Assembly (NCBI RefSeq): GCF_001049495.1
Contig: NZ_CDWI01000004.1
Coordinates: 1 to 64,000 of the forward strand
Origin: Microbacterium sp. 3J1
Lineage (GTDB): Bacteria > Actinomycetota > Actinomycetes > Actinomycetales > Microbacteriaceae
Length of the DNA stretch: 64,000 bases
Direction of reading: 5' to 3'
Shown here: positions 1 through 7,650 of the stretch, piece by piece
How positions within the stretch are numbered: position 1 is the first letter of the stretch
How the letters are laid out: every line of letters begins with the position of its first letter
Notes under the pieces: generated by a model
Seen by the model: only the letters and a program-made list of their open reading frames with translations
Told to the model about the DNA's origin: nothing
Databases searched by the model: none
Program-made: the position numbers and the translations under genes

Positions 1-30
1 GCATACTTCATGTTCACAGCGTAGATGCCA

Positions 31-73
31 GGATGCCGCGGCCGGGGGCATGTTGCGCCCGGCCGCGGCATCC
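31..73 (-). terminator. Terminator-like hairpin after the sugar transporter operon
   Basis: A 16-bp perfect inverted repeat (31-46 with 58-73, arms starting GGATGCCGCGGCC) lies 27 bases beyond the stop codon of the last permease gene. There is no T tract, which is common for GC-rich actinobacterial terminators. Its position suggests that the operon ends here. Confidence 0.7.
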
Positions 74-99
74 CTGTCGCTCTGCCTCCGAGGAGGCGA

Positions 100-1059
100 T
101 CAGCCCTTCGTCGAGCCGGCGAGCAGACCACGCACGAAGTAGCGCTGCAGGGCGAAGAACACGATCAGCGGCACGAGGATCGAGACGAACGCACCGGCGG
201 TGAGCAGGTACCACCCCTCGCCACGACCGGTGATCTCGGCGAGCACCTTGGTGATCGGCGATGCGGCGCCGTCGGCGAACACCAGCGCCACGATCAGGTC
301 GTTCCACACCCAGAGGAACTGGAAGATCGCGACCGAGGCGATCGCCGGCATCGTGAGCGGCAGAACGACGCGGAAGAAGATCTGGCCGCGGGACGCACCG
401 TCGACGCGAGCGGCCTCGATGATCTCGCCGGGGATCTCCGACATGAAGTTGTGCAGCAGGTAGATGGCCAGCGGCAGCGCGAACATCGTGTGGGCGATCC
501 AGACCTGCGCGTACCCGCCTGCGACGTCGAGTCCCAGCGTCACCTGCAGTCCGAACAGGTTGATGCCTCTCGAGAACGAGGAGAGCAGCGGCACCAGCGC
601 CATCTGGATGGGAACGATCTGCAGGGCGAACACGAAGATGAACAGCGCGTTGCGGCCCTTGAAGTCGATCCACGCGAACGCGTAGGCCGCCATCGCGGCG
701 ATCATCAGCGGGATGAGCGTTGCCGGGATGGTGATCACGATCGAGTTGAAGAAGGACTCCAGGATCGTCAGCTGCGTGGTGCCCGACTGCAGCACCGCCA
801 CATAGTTGTCGATCGTGAACTGCGGGTTGGTGAAGAACGTCCACCATCCGGATGTCTCGATCGCGTCCCTCTCACGGAACGACGAGATGAAGAGCCCCAG
901 CGTCGGAACGGTCCACAGCACCGCGATGACGATCGACGCGACCGTCGCCCACGGACGGCTGAGACGCTTGCGCGTTCGCCCTGCCGATGCCTCGAATCGA
1001 CCCGCGGTCGTGATCGCCCTCGTGCTGGCGCCGGTGTCTGTACTCACGGTGTCGGTCAT
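100..1059 (-). CDS. Carbohydrate ABC transporter permease, MalG type
   Basis: Inner-membrane permease (319 aa) of a binding-protein-dependent sugar importer (CUT1 family). About six hydrophobic segments follow a cytoplasmic N-terminus of roughly 35 residues. The EAA loop that contacts the ATPase is visible near residues 212-231 (EIIEAARVDGASRGQIFFRV). The chosen ATG (1059-1057) overlaps the stop of the upstream permease gene by four bases (ATGA), which indicates translational coupling. A longer reading to 1509 only shadows the neighbour. It pairs with the 379-aa permease upstream. No ATPase gene follows before the hairpin at 31-73, so the pair probably uses an ATPase encoded elsewhere (MsiK-like sharing is known in actinobacteria). 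The sugar is not evident from the permease. Confidence 0.92.
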   Translation of the reverse strand: MTDTVSTDTGASTRAITTAGRFEASAGRTRKRLSRPWATVASIVIAVLWTVPTLGLFISSFRERDAIETSGWWTFFTNPQFTIDNYVAVLQSGTTQLTILESFFNSIVITIPATLIPLMIAAMAAYAFAWIDFKGRNALFIFVFALQIVPIQMALVPLLSSFSRGINLFGLQVTLGLDVAGGYAQVWIAHTMFALPLAIYLLHNFMSEIPGEIIEAARVDGASRGQIFFRVVLPLTMPAIASVAIFQFLWVWNDLIVALVFADGAASPITKVLAEITGRGEGWYLLTAGAFVSILVPLIVFFALQRYFVRGLLAGSTKG

Positions 1060-2195
1060 CGGATCTCCCGCTGCTTCTTGATCTGGCGCGCGTTGTAGAT
1101 CACGATCGGCAGCACCAGGATGAACAGGATGACGGAGAGCGCAGCGCTGCGTCCCGCCTCGAACTTGGAGAACTGGGTGTACATCTCGTTCGCCAGCACC
1201 GATGTCCCGTAGTTTCCTCCGGTCATCGTGCGCACGATGTCGAAGACCTTCAGCGAGGCGATCGAGATGGTCGTCAGCACGACGATGAGCGCCGGGCGGA
1301 TCGAGGGGATCGTCACCGACCGGAACCTCTCCCACGCGTTCGCGCCGTCGAGCTCGGCGGCTTCCAGCAGCTCGGCGGGCACGCCCTTGATGGATGCCGA
1401 GAGGACCACCATCGCGAATCCGGTCTGCACCCAGATGAGCACCACGATGAGGGCGAGGTTGTTCCACGGGCTGTTCAGGAGGAACTGCTGCGGCTCTCCG
1501 CCGAACCACACCAGGATCTGGTTGAGCAGACCGATCTGCTCGAACTCAGGGCCCCGGTACGCGTAGACGAAGCGCCAGATGATGCTCGCACCGACGAACG
1601 AGATCGCCATCGGCATGAAGACGAGAAGCTTGTACACCTTCTCGCCGCGGGTCCGGTCGATGAACACGGCGTATGCGAGTCCGATCGCGGTCGACGCGGC
1701 CGGCACGACGAGCACCCAGACGATCGTGTTGACGACGGAGGTGACTCCGTCGGACTGCGTGAAGATCCACAGGTAGTTGGCGAAGCCCACGAAGTCGGTA
1801 CCGGTCGAGTTCCAGAACGACGCGTACACCGTCTGGATCGACGGAAGGATGAGGCCTGCGAGCAGCAGCAGCATGGCGGGGGCCATGAAGGCGACGAGCT
1901 GGATGAGGTAGCCCGCACCGTCCCTCGACCGATAGTCGAGGAAGAAGAACAGCGCCCCCACAGCCACGGCCACACCCATGGCCCAGTAGTAGGAGTTGAA
2001 GAAGTACATCACCGCGAGCGGGATGAGGAGGCACATCGCGAGGCGGATGCCGGTGTAGACGGCGCCCTTGCGTGGCGCGATGTCCACGAGGAGCAGGATC
2101 ACCACGACGACGACCGCGAAGGCGATGACGACGGCGAGGGCCTGAGCGATCGGAGGCAGAGCCCCGATCCATTGGAAGAACACAGTCGCGTTCAT
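1056..2195 (-). CDS. Carbohydrate ABC transporter permease, MalF type, extended N-terminus
   Basis: First permease (379 aa) of the CUT1 sugar importer. The EAA loop is near residues 275-295 (ELLEAAELDGANAWERFRSV). Unlike usual MalF-type permeases of about 290-310 residues, it begins with roughly 95 extra residues that hold about three hydrophobic helices (near 14-37, 47-66 and 71-87), followed by the canonical core. Such an extension is known from alpha-glucoside type (AglF-like) permeases, which fits the neighbouring AglE-like binding protein. It starts with ATG, preceded by a GAAGGGGA ribosome binding site. It is separated from the binding-protein gene by a hairpin that may set lower permease expression. 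Confidence 0.92.
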   Translation of the reverse strand: MNATVFFQWIGALPPIAQALAVVIAFAVVVVVILLLVDIAPRKGAVYTGIRLAMCLLIPLAVMYFFNSYYWAMGVAVAVGALFFFLDYRSRDGAGYLIQLVAFMAPAMLLLLAGLILPSIQTVYASFWNSTGTDFVGFANYLWIFTQSDGVTSVVNTIVWVLVVPAASTAIGLAYAVFIDRTRGEKVYKLLVFMPMAISFVGASIIWRFVYAYRGPEFEQIGLLNQILVWFGGEPQQFLLNSPWNNLALIVVLIWVQTGFAMVVLSASIKGVPAELLEAAELDGANAWERFRSVTIPSIRPALIVVLTTISIASLKVFDIVRTMTGGNYGTSVLANEMYTQFSKFEAGRSAALSVILFILVLPIVIYNARQIKKQREIR

Positions 2196-2263
2196 GGATT
2201 CCCCTTCATGAGACGGAGCTGATCAGCGGTCCGCGCAGCGATGCGGGACCGGGTATGAGAGAA

Positions 2264-2291
2264 GGTGGGCCGCCCCGTAGGGCGGCCCACC
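2264..2291 (-). terminator. Intra-operon hairpin between binding protein and permease genes
   Basis: A perfect 12-bp inverted repeat (2264-2275 with 2280-2291; arm GGTGGGCCGCCC, loop CGTA) lies 9 bases after the binding-protein stop. Partial termination or mRNA stabilisation here would give more binding protein than permease, as in many sugar ABC operons. This role is inferred. Confidence 0.65.
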
Positions 2292-2299
2292 TCATCCGA

Positions 2300-3613
2300 T
2301 CAGCTGGAAGGCCAGCCGGTCTCGATCTGGGTGAGCACCTCATCGGTCGAGGTGCCGTTGATCCAGGCGACCATGCCCTTCCAGAACGTACCCGAGCCGA
2401 CGGCGCCCGGCATCTGGTCGGAGCCGTCGAAGCGGAACGTCACCGAGTCATCCTGGAGGAGCTTGATCGACTCCTGCAGGATCGGGTCCTCGACCACGTC
2501 GAGGTTGACACCCTTGTTGGCCGACGTGACGCCGCCGAGCGCGAGGCGGCTGTCCGCCCACTCGGGGCTGGAGAGGTACTCGAGCACCTTCTGCGTCGCC
2601 TCGGAGTCACTGAACGCGCCGACGATCTCGCCACCACCGGTGATGAGGGTCTCGTCCGGGTTCGGGCTCGGGGTGAGGAACGCCCACACGTCGCCGTCCT
2701 CGGCGAACTCCGTTCCCTCCGGGTAGAAGCCCGAGAGGAAGGACGCCTGGTGGGTCAGCGCGCACTCGCCGCTGGCGACCTTCGCGGCCACGTCGCCGAA
2801 CGCGGTGGAGTTGATCGAGCGCACGTCGCCGAAGCCGCCGTTGACGTACGCCGGGTTGAGCAGCAGCTCACCCGTGGCGTCGAACGCCGCCTTGATCTGC
2901 GGGTCGGTGAACGGGATCTCGTTCTTCACCCACTGGTCGTAGACGTCGGGGCCCGCGTTGCGGAGCACGAGGTCCTCGATCCAGTCGGTGCCGGGCCAGC
3001 CGGTCGCGACGCCGGACTCGAAGCCGGCGCACCAGGGAGCGGCGCCGCTCTTGTCGGCGATGGTCTGGGTGAGCGTCAGCAGCTCGTCCCAGCTCGTGGG
3101 CTCTTCCACGCCCCACTCGGCGAACTTCGTGGGCGAGTACCAGACCCAGCCCTTCACGCTCGCCATGAGCGGTGCGCCGTAGAACTCGTCCTCGTACGTG
3201 CCGAACTCGACCCAGCCCTCGGTCCAGTACTCGTTCGCGTTCTCCTCGACGGCGTCAGGAGCCGGCTTCAGCAGCCCGCGCGACGCGTAGTCCGCGAACA
3301 GGCCAGGCTGCGGGAAGATCGCGATGTCCGGCGGGTTGCCGCCCTGTGCGCGGGTGCCGAGCTGCGTCTCGAAGTCCTGGCTGCCCTCGTACTTGATGGT
3401 GATGTCGTTCTCTTCCTCGAAGTCCGCCCAGGACTCCGCGAGGAGTTCGGCCTCGGCGTCGACGATCGTGCCGTAGATGGTGACGGTGTTGCTTTCTCCG
3501 CCGCCTCCGCCGCCGTCCGTACCGCCGGGAGCACCACAACCGGCGAGCGCGACACCCGCGACCCCCAGAAGGGCGATCGGCGCGAGACGCCGGGAACGCT
3601 GTGACAGACCCAT
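2300..3613 (-). CDS. Sugar ABC transporter substrate-binding lipoprotein
   Basis: Extracytoplasmic solute-binding protein (437 aa, SBP_bac_1 type). A signal peptide ends in the lipobox LAGC with Cys26 as the lipidation site. A Gly-rich spacer and the mature domain follow, with features such as GNPPDIAIFPQPG and SVKGWVWYSPTKFAEWG. The latter resemble AglE-like alpha-glucoside binding proteins, so an alpha- or beta-glucoside or oligosaccharide is a plausible ligand, but this is inferred. First gene of the operon with the two permeases. Its putative promoter is overlapped by a LacI-type palindrome. It starts with ATG, preceded by GAAGAGGAGA. Confidence 0.92.
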   Translation of the reverse strand: MGLSQRSRRLAPIALLGVAGVALAGCGAPGGTDGGGGGGESNTVTIYGTIVDAEAELLAESWADFEEENDITIKYEGSQDFETQLGTRAQGGNPPDIAIFPQPGLFADYASRGLLKPAPDAVEENANEYWTEGWVEFGTYEDEFYGAPLMASVKGWVWYSPTKFAEWGVEEPTSWDELLTLTQTIADKSGAAPWCAGFESGVATGWPGTDWIEDLVLRNAGPDVYDQWVKNEIPFTDPQIKAAFDATGELLLNPAYVNGGFGDVRSINSTAFGDVAAKVASGECALTHQASFLSGFYPEGTEFAEDGDVWAFLTPSPNPDETLITGGGEIVGAFSDSEATQKVLEYLSSPEWADSRLALGGVTSANKGVNLDVVEDPILQESIKLLQDDSVTFRFDGSDQMPGAVGSGTFWKGMVAWINGTSTDEVLTQIETGWPSS

Positions 3614-3673
3614 GTGAATTCTCCTCTTCGAGTTTCACGGCTCCCCGCTCATCCCGCGCCGCCCCTCGGCACA

Positions 3674-3691
3674 GAATCGGGAACCGATTCC
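3674..3691. promoter_or_regulatory. Palindromic operator overlapping the transporter start site
   Basis: GAATCGG, three bases, CCGATTC (3674-3690) overlaps the related imperfect palindrome GGAACCGATTCC (3680-3691). It lies a few bases downstream of the predicted -10 box of the transporter operon. That is where a LacI-family repressor would block transcription. Confidence 0.6.
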
Positions 3692-3696
3692 AGGAC

Positions 3697-3726
3697 AACC
3701 TACAGGGGCGCGACGACCCGACACAA
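3697..3726 (-). promoter_or_regulatory. Predicted promoter of the sugar transporter operon
   Basis: On the minus strand, TTGTGT (3726-3721), an 18-base spacer and TAGGTT (3702-3697) form a reasonable housekeeping promoter. The start site would fall near 3690, inside the operator palindrome. Confidence 0.45.
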
Positions 3727-3777
3727 CACGCCAGGATCACAAGCTGACAACCATTCCGATGTATCACTCTCCGCCTG

Positions 3778-3791
3778 TGGGAGCGCTCCCT
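3778..3791. promoter_or_regulatory. CebR-box-like operator
   Basis: TGGGAGCGCTCCCT contains a perfect 12-bp palindrome (3779-3790) and matches 13 of 14 bases of the box TGGGAGCGCTCCCA known for CebR-type LacI repressors (cellobiose and related oligosaccharides) in Streptomyces. It sits between the divergent transporter and regulator genes. Confidence 0.65.
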
Positions 3792-3803
3792 CAGGATGCG
3801 TAT

Positions 3804-3840
3804 GGAACCGGTTCCTTTCCGACGACGCAAGAGCTACGCT
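3804..3840 (+). promoter_or_regulatory. Operator plus promoter of the LacI-family regulator
   Basis: GGAACCGGTTCC (3804-3815) is a perfect palindrome of the LacI/GalR type with a central CG. It overlaps a possible -35 (TTCCTT, 3812-3817), which stands 17 bases before TACGCT (3835-3840) as -10. The arrangement suggests autorepression. Confidence 0.55.
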
Positions 3841-3893
3841 GTCATCGGCGCGCGGGCCGAGCCGGCACGCCGAATCATGGTCGAGGAGGACCG

Positions 3894-4898
3894 ATGAGCA
3901 CGATCGCGGACGTCGCGGCGCGCGCGGGAGTGTCGAAGGCGACCGCGAGCCGTGCTCTGAGCGGACGCGGGTACGTCTCCGAGAGCACACGCACCCGGGT
4001 GACGGATGCGGCGTACGAACTCGCGTACGTCGCCCACTCCTCCGCCACGAGCCTCGCCACCGGCCGCACCGGGACCGTCGGCGTCATCATGCCGCCGGTC
4101 GACCGCTGGTTCTTCTCGGAGCTGCTCGCCGGTATCCAGGAGTCTCTCGTCGAGCTCGACTACGAACTCGCCCTGTACGGAGTCCGCGAGCGCAGCGAGA
4201 CACGGGAGCGCCTGTTCGACACCGTCCTGCCCGGTCGTCGATTCGACGGGATCATCGCTGTCGGCATCCAGCCCAGCGCTCAGGAGCTCGAACGGCTGCG
4301 CCGGACGGAGAGGCCGATCGTCAGCGTGGGCCCGTACAGCGAAGGGTCGAGCGCGGTGTCGATCGACGACGTCGCCGCCGCGCGGATCGCCACCGAGCAC
4401 CTCATCGAGCTCGGGCACACGCACATCGCCTTCGTGGGCGGCTCCTCGACGCCCGAGGACCTCAGCTTCGGCGACGCCCGGCGCGTCGAGGGATACGTCG
4501 AGGCGCTCTCCGCCGCAGGGCTCTCGGACGGTGCACGCATCGCGCATGCTCCGCCGACGATGCCGGGCGGATACGCGGCCGCGGTCGAGCTGCTCGGCGA
4601 CCGCCGCGGGCGCCCGACGGCCGTCGTCGGGGTGTGCGACGAAACGGCGATCGGGGCCATGATCGCCGCCCGCCGCCTCGGCATCGCGGTGCCCACCGAG
4701 CTGAGCATCGTGGGTGTCGACGATCACGAGCACGCCGACATGTTCGCGCTCACCACCATCAAGCAGTCGCCCCGCGAGCAGGGGCACGAGGCCGTGCGGC
4801 TCCTGCAGCGGCGCATCGAGGCCCCGGACTCCCCGCTCGAGCGCTCCGTGACGGCATCCGCTCTGGTGGTGCGCAGCTCGACCGCAGGGCGGCGCTGA
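3894..4898 (+). CDS. LacI-family transcriptional regulator
   Basis: Sugar-responsive DNA-binding repressor (334 aa). The N-terminal helix-turn-helix (TIADVAARAGVSKATASRAL, residues 3-22) includes the usual hinge-proximal elements. A periplasmic-binding-protein-like effector domain follows, with GTVGVIMP near 60 and IVGVDDHE near 280. The ATG at 3894 is chosen because the helix-turn-helix starts immediately after it and GAGGAGG precedes it at good distance. Upstream in-frame codons would add 45 unrelated residues across the operator. It is divergent from the sugar ABC operon, with three palindromes in between, so it very likely controls that operon and itself. The inducer is unknown. The CebR-like box hints at an oligosaccharide. 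Confidence 0.93.
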   Translation: MSTIADVAARAGVSKATASRALSGRGYVSESTRTRVTDAAYELAYVAHSSATSLATGRTGTVGVIMPPVDRWFFSELLAGIQESLVELDYELALYGVRERSETRERLFDTVLPGRRFDGIIAVGIQPSAQELERLRRTERPIVSVGPYSEGSSAVSIDDVAAARIATEHLIELGHTHIAFVGGSSTPEDLSFGDARRVEGYVEALSAAGLSDGARIAHAPPTMPGGYAAAVELLGDRRGRPTAVVGVCDETAIGAMIAARRLGIAVPTELSIVGVDDHEHADMFALTTIKQSPREQGHEAVRLLQRRIEAPDSPLERSVTASALVVRSSTAGRR

Positions 4899-4945
4899 CG
4901 GCGTCCATCGCACCTCGGGAGTCGCCGGTCGTCCGCACCCGGACG

Positions 4946-4979
4946 CACGAAAGCCCCGGGCGGACCCGGGGCTTTCGTG
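4946..4979. terminator. Bidirectional terminator between the LacI gene and rplL
   Basis: A 15-bp perfect stem (4946-4960 with 4965-4979; arm CACGAAAGCCCCGGG, loop CGGA) lies between the convergent regulator gene and rplL. The outer AAAG/CTTT pairs give a short T run on either strand. Confidence 0.85.
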
Positions 4980-5031
4980 AAGCGTTCAGACGCTCTCGGG
5001 AGTCGACGCGATGCGCCGCATCCCGAACGGA

Positions 5032-5412
5032 TTACTTGAGGGTAACCGTGGCGCCTGCCTCTTCGAGGGCAGCCTTGGCCTTCTCGGCGGCTTCCTTGTT
5101 CGCGCCCTCGAGCACGGCCTTGGGAGCACCGTCGACGACGGCCTTGGCCTCGCCGAGACCGAGCGAGGTGAGCTCGCGGACGGTCTTGATGACCTGGATC
5201 TTCTTGTCGCCGGCAGCCTCGAGGATGACGTCGAAGGAGTCCTTCTCCTCAACCTCTTCAGCAGCGCCTGCTCCACCCGCACCTGCGACGGCGACGGGAG
5301 CGGCAGCGGTGACCTCGAACTTCTCCTCGAACGCCTTGACGAAGTCGTTGAGCTCGACGAGGGTCAGGCCGGCGAACTGCTCGAGCAGCTCCTCAGTGGT
5401 GAGCTTAGCCAT
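5032..5412 (-). CDS. rplL: Ribosomal protein L7/L12
   Basis: Stalk protein (126 aa) of the large ribosomal subunit. It recruits translation GTPases. The N-terminal dimerisation helix region begins [20 protein letters not shown]. An Ala/Gly-rich hinge and the C-terminal domain with [20 protein letters not shown] and [15 protein letters not shown] follow. The ATG at 5412 is preceded by a CTAGGAG-type site. An in-frame extension to 5502 is not supported by the family. It lies 49 bases downstream of rplJ in the usual rplJ-rplL order and ends at the strong hairpin 4946-4979. Confidence 0.98.
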   Translation of the reverse strand: MAKLTTEELLEQFAGLTLVELNDFVKAFEEKFEVTAAAPVAVAGAGGAGAAEEVEEKDSFDVILEAAGDKKIQVIKTVRELTSLGLGEAKAVVDGAPKAVLEGANKEAAEKAKAALEEAGATVTLK

Positions 5413-5461
5413 GATGTATCTCCTAGATAGATGGGTTTGTAGAACGAGAACGTCAGGTCGC

Positions 5462-5950
5462 TTACGCGGCCTCGGCGGTCTCCAGCTTTTCGCGAAGAGC
5501 ATCGATGGTGGCGGCAGCCTTGCCCATCGTGGCCTTCATCATGCCCGCAGCCTTCGCCAGCAGAACCTCACGGCTCTCGAGCGAGGCGTACTTGTTGACC
5601 TCGTCGGCGGTGAGGGCGTTGCCCTCGAAGATGCCGGACTTGATCACGAGAAGCGGGTTGGCCTTGGCGAAGTCACGAAGAGCCTTGGCAGTGGCGACGA
5701 AGTCACCGTGCACGAACGCGACGGCCGACGGACCCTTGAGGTCGTCGTCCAGCGCGGTGATGCCTGCCTTGTTGGCGGCGATCTTGGTCAGCGTGTTCTT
5801 CACCACGGCGTACTCAGCGTCCTGACGGATGCTGTTGCGCAGCTCCTTGAGCTGGGCAACCGTCAGACCGCGGTACTCGGTCAGCAGAACGGCAGTCGAG
5901 TCCTCGAATGACTTCGTGAGCTCGGCGACCGATGCATCCTTCTGCGCCAT
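5462..5950 (-). CDS. rplJ: Ribosomal protein L10
   Basis: Large-subunit stalk base protein (162 aa) that binds 23S rRNA and anchors L7/L12 dimers. It begins [18 protein letters not shown] and contains the typical [20 protein letters not shown] and [12 protein letters not shown] segments. The ATG at 5950 follows AAGGAG with five bases of spacing. A much longer open frame continues to 7558 but is only an antisense shadow of the dehydrogenase gene. rplJ and rplL are probably co-transcribed from a promoter about 195 bases upstream. The long leader suggests the L10 autoregulation known for this operon. Confidence 0.98.
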   Translation of the reverse strand: MAQKDASVAELTKSFEDSTAVLLTEYRGLTVAQLKELRNSIRQDAEYAVVKNTLTKIAANKAGITALDDDLKGPSAVAFVHGDFVATAKALRDFAKANPLLVIKSGIFEGNALTADEVNKYASLESREVLLAKAAGMMKATMGKAAATIDALREKLETAEAA

Positions 5951-6137
5951 GGTCACTCCTTGGTGTGTACGAGGCGCCTCACGGCGGTGAGGCACCGGCT
6001 CCGACCGCGGACAACAGAAAAGCTCCGGCGCAAGCGCACGGAGCTTTGAGAAGTTCGTGTCCTGCGCGGGCCCCTGCTGAGCAGAGCTTCGATCACTGTG
6101 CGCTTGCACGCACGGCGATGACCAGCGGTCTTCGGTT
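5951..6137 (-). promoter_or_regulatory. rplJ leader (candidate L10 autoregulatory RNA)
   Basis: About 187 bases of untranslated leader precede rplJ. It holds a hairpin (6020-6027 with 6041-6048, arm AAAGCTCC) followed on the transcribed strand by a T-rich stretch. Nearer the gene is a second stem, GCCTCAC with GTGAGGC. rplJ leaders that bind L10-L12 are a known RNA family. Membership here is inferred from position and structure only. Confidence 0.6.
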
Positions 6138-6143
6138 GATGCA

Positions 6144-6172
6144 AGGCTACCCCATCCGCCGTCTTCACCCAA
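6144..6172 (-). promoter_or_regulatory. Predicted rplJL promoter
   Basis: TTGGGT (6172-6167), exactly 17 bases, then TAGCCT (6149-6144) on the minus strand. It is back to back with the leaderless promoter of the dehydrogenase gene, only about 15 bases away. Confidence 0.6.
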
Positions 6173-6187
6173 ATCGGTACAAGCGGT

Positions 6188-6193
6188 TACGGT
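6188..6193 (+). promoter_or_regulatory. -10 box of a leaderless promoter for the dehydrogenase gene
   Basis: TACGGT followed by six bases and then the ATG at 6200. Transcription would start at or next to the start codon. See the window-wide leaderless pattern in the findings. Confidence 0.55.
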
Positions 6194-6199
6194 GAGAGC

Positions 6200-7564
6200 A
6201 TGATCGATGCGACGACGCTGGTGATCCTCGGAGCCGGTGGAGACCTCACCTCCCGGCTCCTCCTGCCCGCGCTGGGCCAGCTGCTGACGAGGGAGCCCGC
6301 ACGCGCCGTGCGGATCATCGGCGCCGACCGCGAGGAATGGACGGACGACGAGCTGCAGGGCGTCGTCCGGACGGCCTTCGCCTCCATGGGCGCGGAGGAG
6401 GCGGCCGCCCGCGTGGAGGTCACGTACGTGCGCACCGACATCACCCGCGAAGACGATCTGCGCGCGCTGCTGGGCGGGCTCACCGGCCAGGTCGCGATCT
6501 ACTTCGCGGTGCCTCCGTCGGTCGCCGCCGCCTGCGTCGCCACCCTCACTCCCGACATGCTGCCCGCGGGCGCGATGCTCGTCATGGAGAAGCCCTTCGG
6601 CACCGACGAGGCGAGCGCGCGCGAGCTGAACCGCATCATGACCGCACTCGTGCCCGAGAGCCAGGTGTTCCGCGTCGACCACTTCCTGGGCCGCTCGACC
6701 ACGTTGAACCTCCTCGGGGCACGGTTCGCGAACCGCATCCTCGAACCCCTCTGGTCGGCGGAGAGCATCGAGTCCATCGACATCGTCTACGACGAGTCGT
6801 TGGCTCTGGAGGGGCGCGCGGGGTACTACGACCGAGCCGGCGCACTGGTCGACATGATCCAGAGCCACCTCCTCCAGGTGCTCGCCGTCCTGGCGATGGA
6901 GGAGCCGGCCGCCCTCGACGAGATCGACTTCCGCGCCGCGACCGGCGCGGTGCTGCGCGCGACCACGGTGTGGGGCGACGACCCCGCGGCGTCGTCGCGA
7001 CGGGCCCGATACACCGCGGGAGAGATCGACGGCACGGCGAAGCCCTCGTACGTCGATGAACCGGGTGTGGATCCGGACCGCCGGACCGAGACGCTCGCCG
7101 AAGCGACCTTCGAGGTGCGCAACGCCCGCTGGGCGGGCATCCCGTTCCGGCTCCGCTCGGGGAAGGCACTCGGCACGCCCGCCAGGGAGATCGTCGTGCG
7201 CTTCCGTCCGGTCCGCCACCTGCCGAAGGGACTCACCGGCACGTCCGACGGCGCGGTCCTGCGGTTCTCGCTCGGTCCGGATCGGATGTCGCTCGAGCTG
7301 AACCTCAACGCGTCGCAGGACCCGTTCGAGTTGGAGCGGGCGACGCTGTCCGCCGAGCTCGGCGAGGGCGCACTCAAGGCCTACGCGGAGGTCCTGTCCG
7401 GCGTGCTGGACGGCGACCCGATGCTGGCCGTGCGCGGAGACGCCGCCGAAGAGTCCTGGCGGATCGTGGCACCAATCCTCGACGCATGGCGACGGGAGGA
7501 TGTGCCGCTCGACGACTACGCGGCCGGATCCTCCGGCCCGGAGGGGTGGCCGGCGCACGGCTGA
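6200..7564 (+). CDS. zwf: Glucose-6-phosphate dehydrogenase family protein
   Basis: Cytoplasmic NAD(P)-dependent sugar-phosphate dehydrogenase (454 aa), related to the first enzyme of the oxidative pentose phosphate pathway. The nucleotide-binding motif GAGGDLTSR is at residues 11-19. EKPFG is near 130. The active-site signature reads RVDHFLGR (158-165), with the catalytic His kept. After it the usual lysine-containing segment is replaced by [13 protein letters not shown], and the protein is shorter than the common 480-510 residues. It therefore looks like a divergent paralogue rather than the main Zwf, and the true substrate may differ. It stands alone, without opcA, pgl or tkt nearby. It has no clear Shine-Dalgarno and starts six bases after a TACGGT box. 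Confidence 0.85.
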   Translation: MIDATTLVILGAGGDLTSRLLLPALGQLLTREPARAVRIIGADREEWTDDELQGVVRTAFASMGAEEAAARVEVTYVRTDITREDDLRALLGGLTGQVAIYFAVPPSVAAACVATLTPDMLPAGAMLVMEKPFGTDEASARELNRIMTALVPESQVFRVDHFLGRSTTLNLLGARFANRILEPLWSAESIESIDIVYDESLALEGRAGYYDRAGALVDMIQSHLLQVLAVLAMEEPAALDEIDFRAATGAVLRATTVWGDDPAASSRRARYTAGEIDGTAKPSYVDEPGVDPDRRTETLAEATFEVRNARWAGIPFRLRSGKALGTPAREIVVRFRPVRHLPKGLTGTSDGAVLRFSLGPDRMSLELNLNASQDPFELERATLSAELGEGALKAYAEVLSGVLDGDPMLAVRGDAAEESWRIVAPILDAWRREDVPLDDYAAGSSGPEGWPAHG

Positions 7565-7607
7565 GCCGCCTCCGGCGTGGCGCGTCTGGCGGATGCCGCG
7601 AGGCGGC
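7565..7607 (+). terminator. Weak hairpin after the dehydrogenase gene
   Basis: GCCGCCTC (7565-7572) can pair with GAGGCGGC (7600-7607) just after the stop codon. The loop is long (27 bases) and there is no T tract, so this is only a possible terminator. Confidence 0.3.
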
Positions 7608-7638
7608 GTGTGCGGACGCGAGGGTCGGCGGGCGGGGT

Positions 7639-7644
7639 TACGCT
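7639..7644 (+). promoter_or_regulatory. -10 box of a leaderless promoter for the YqaJ-type nuclease gene
   Basis: TACGCT followed by six bases (CGATGG) and the GTG start at 7651. No Shine-Dalgarno precedes the start. Confidence 0.55.
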
Positions 7645-7650
7645 CGATGG

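Noticed and set aside
3614..5911. A 765-codon plus-strand frame and similar long frames (for example 5462-7558 minus)
   Set aside because: These are GC-rich shadows spanning real genes in other frames and across clear terminators. Only the L10 part of the second is real.
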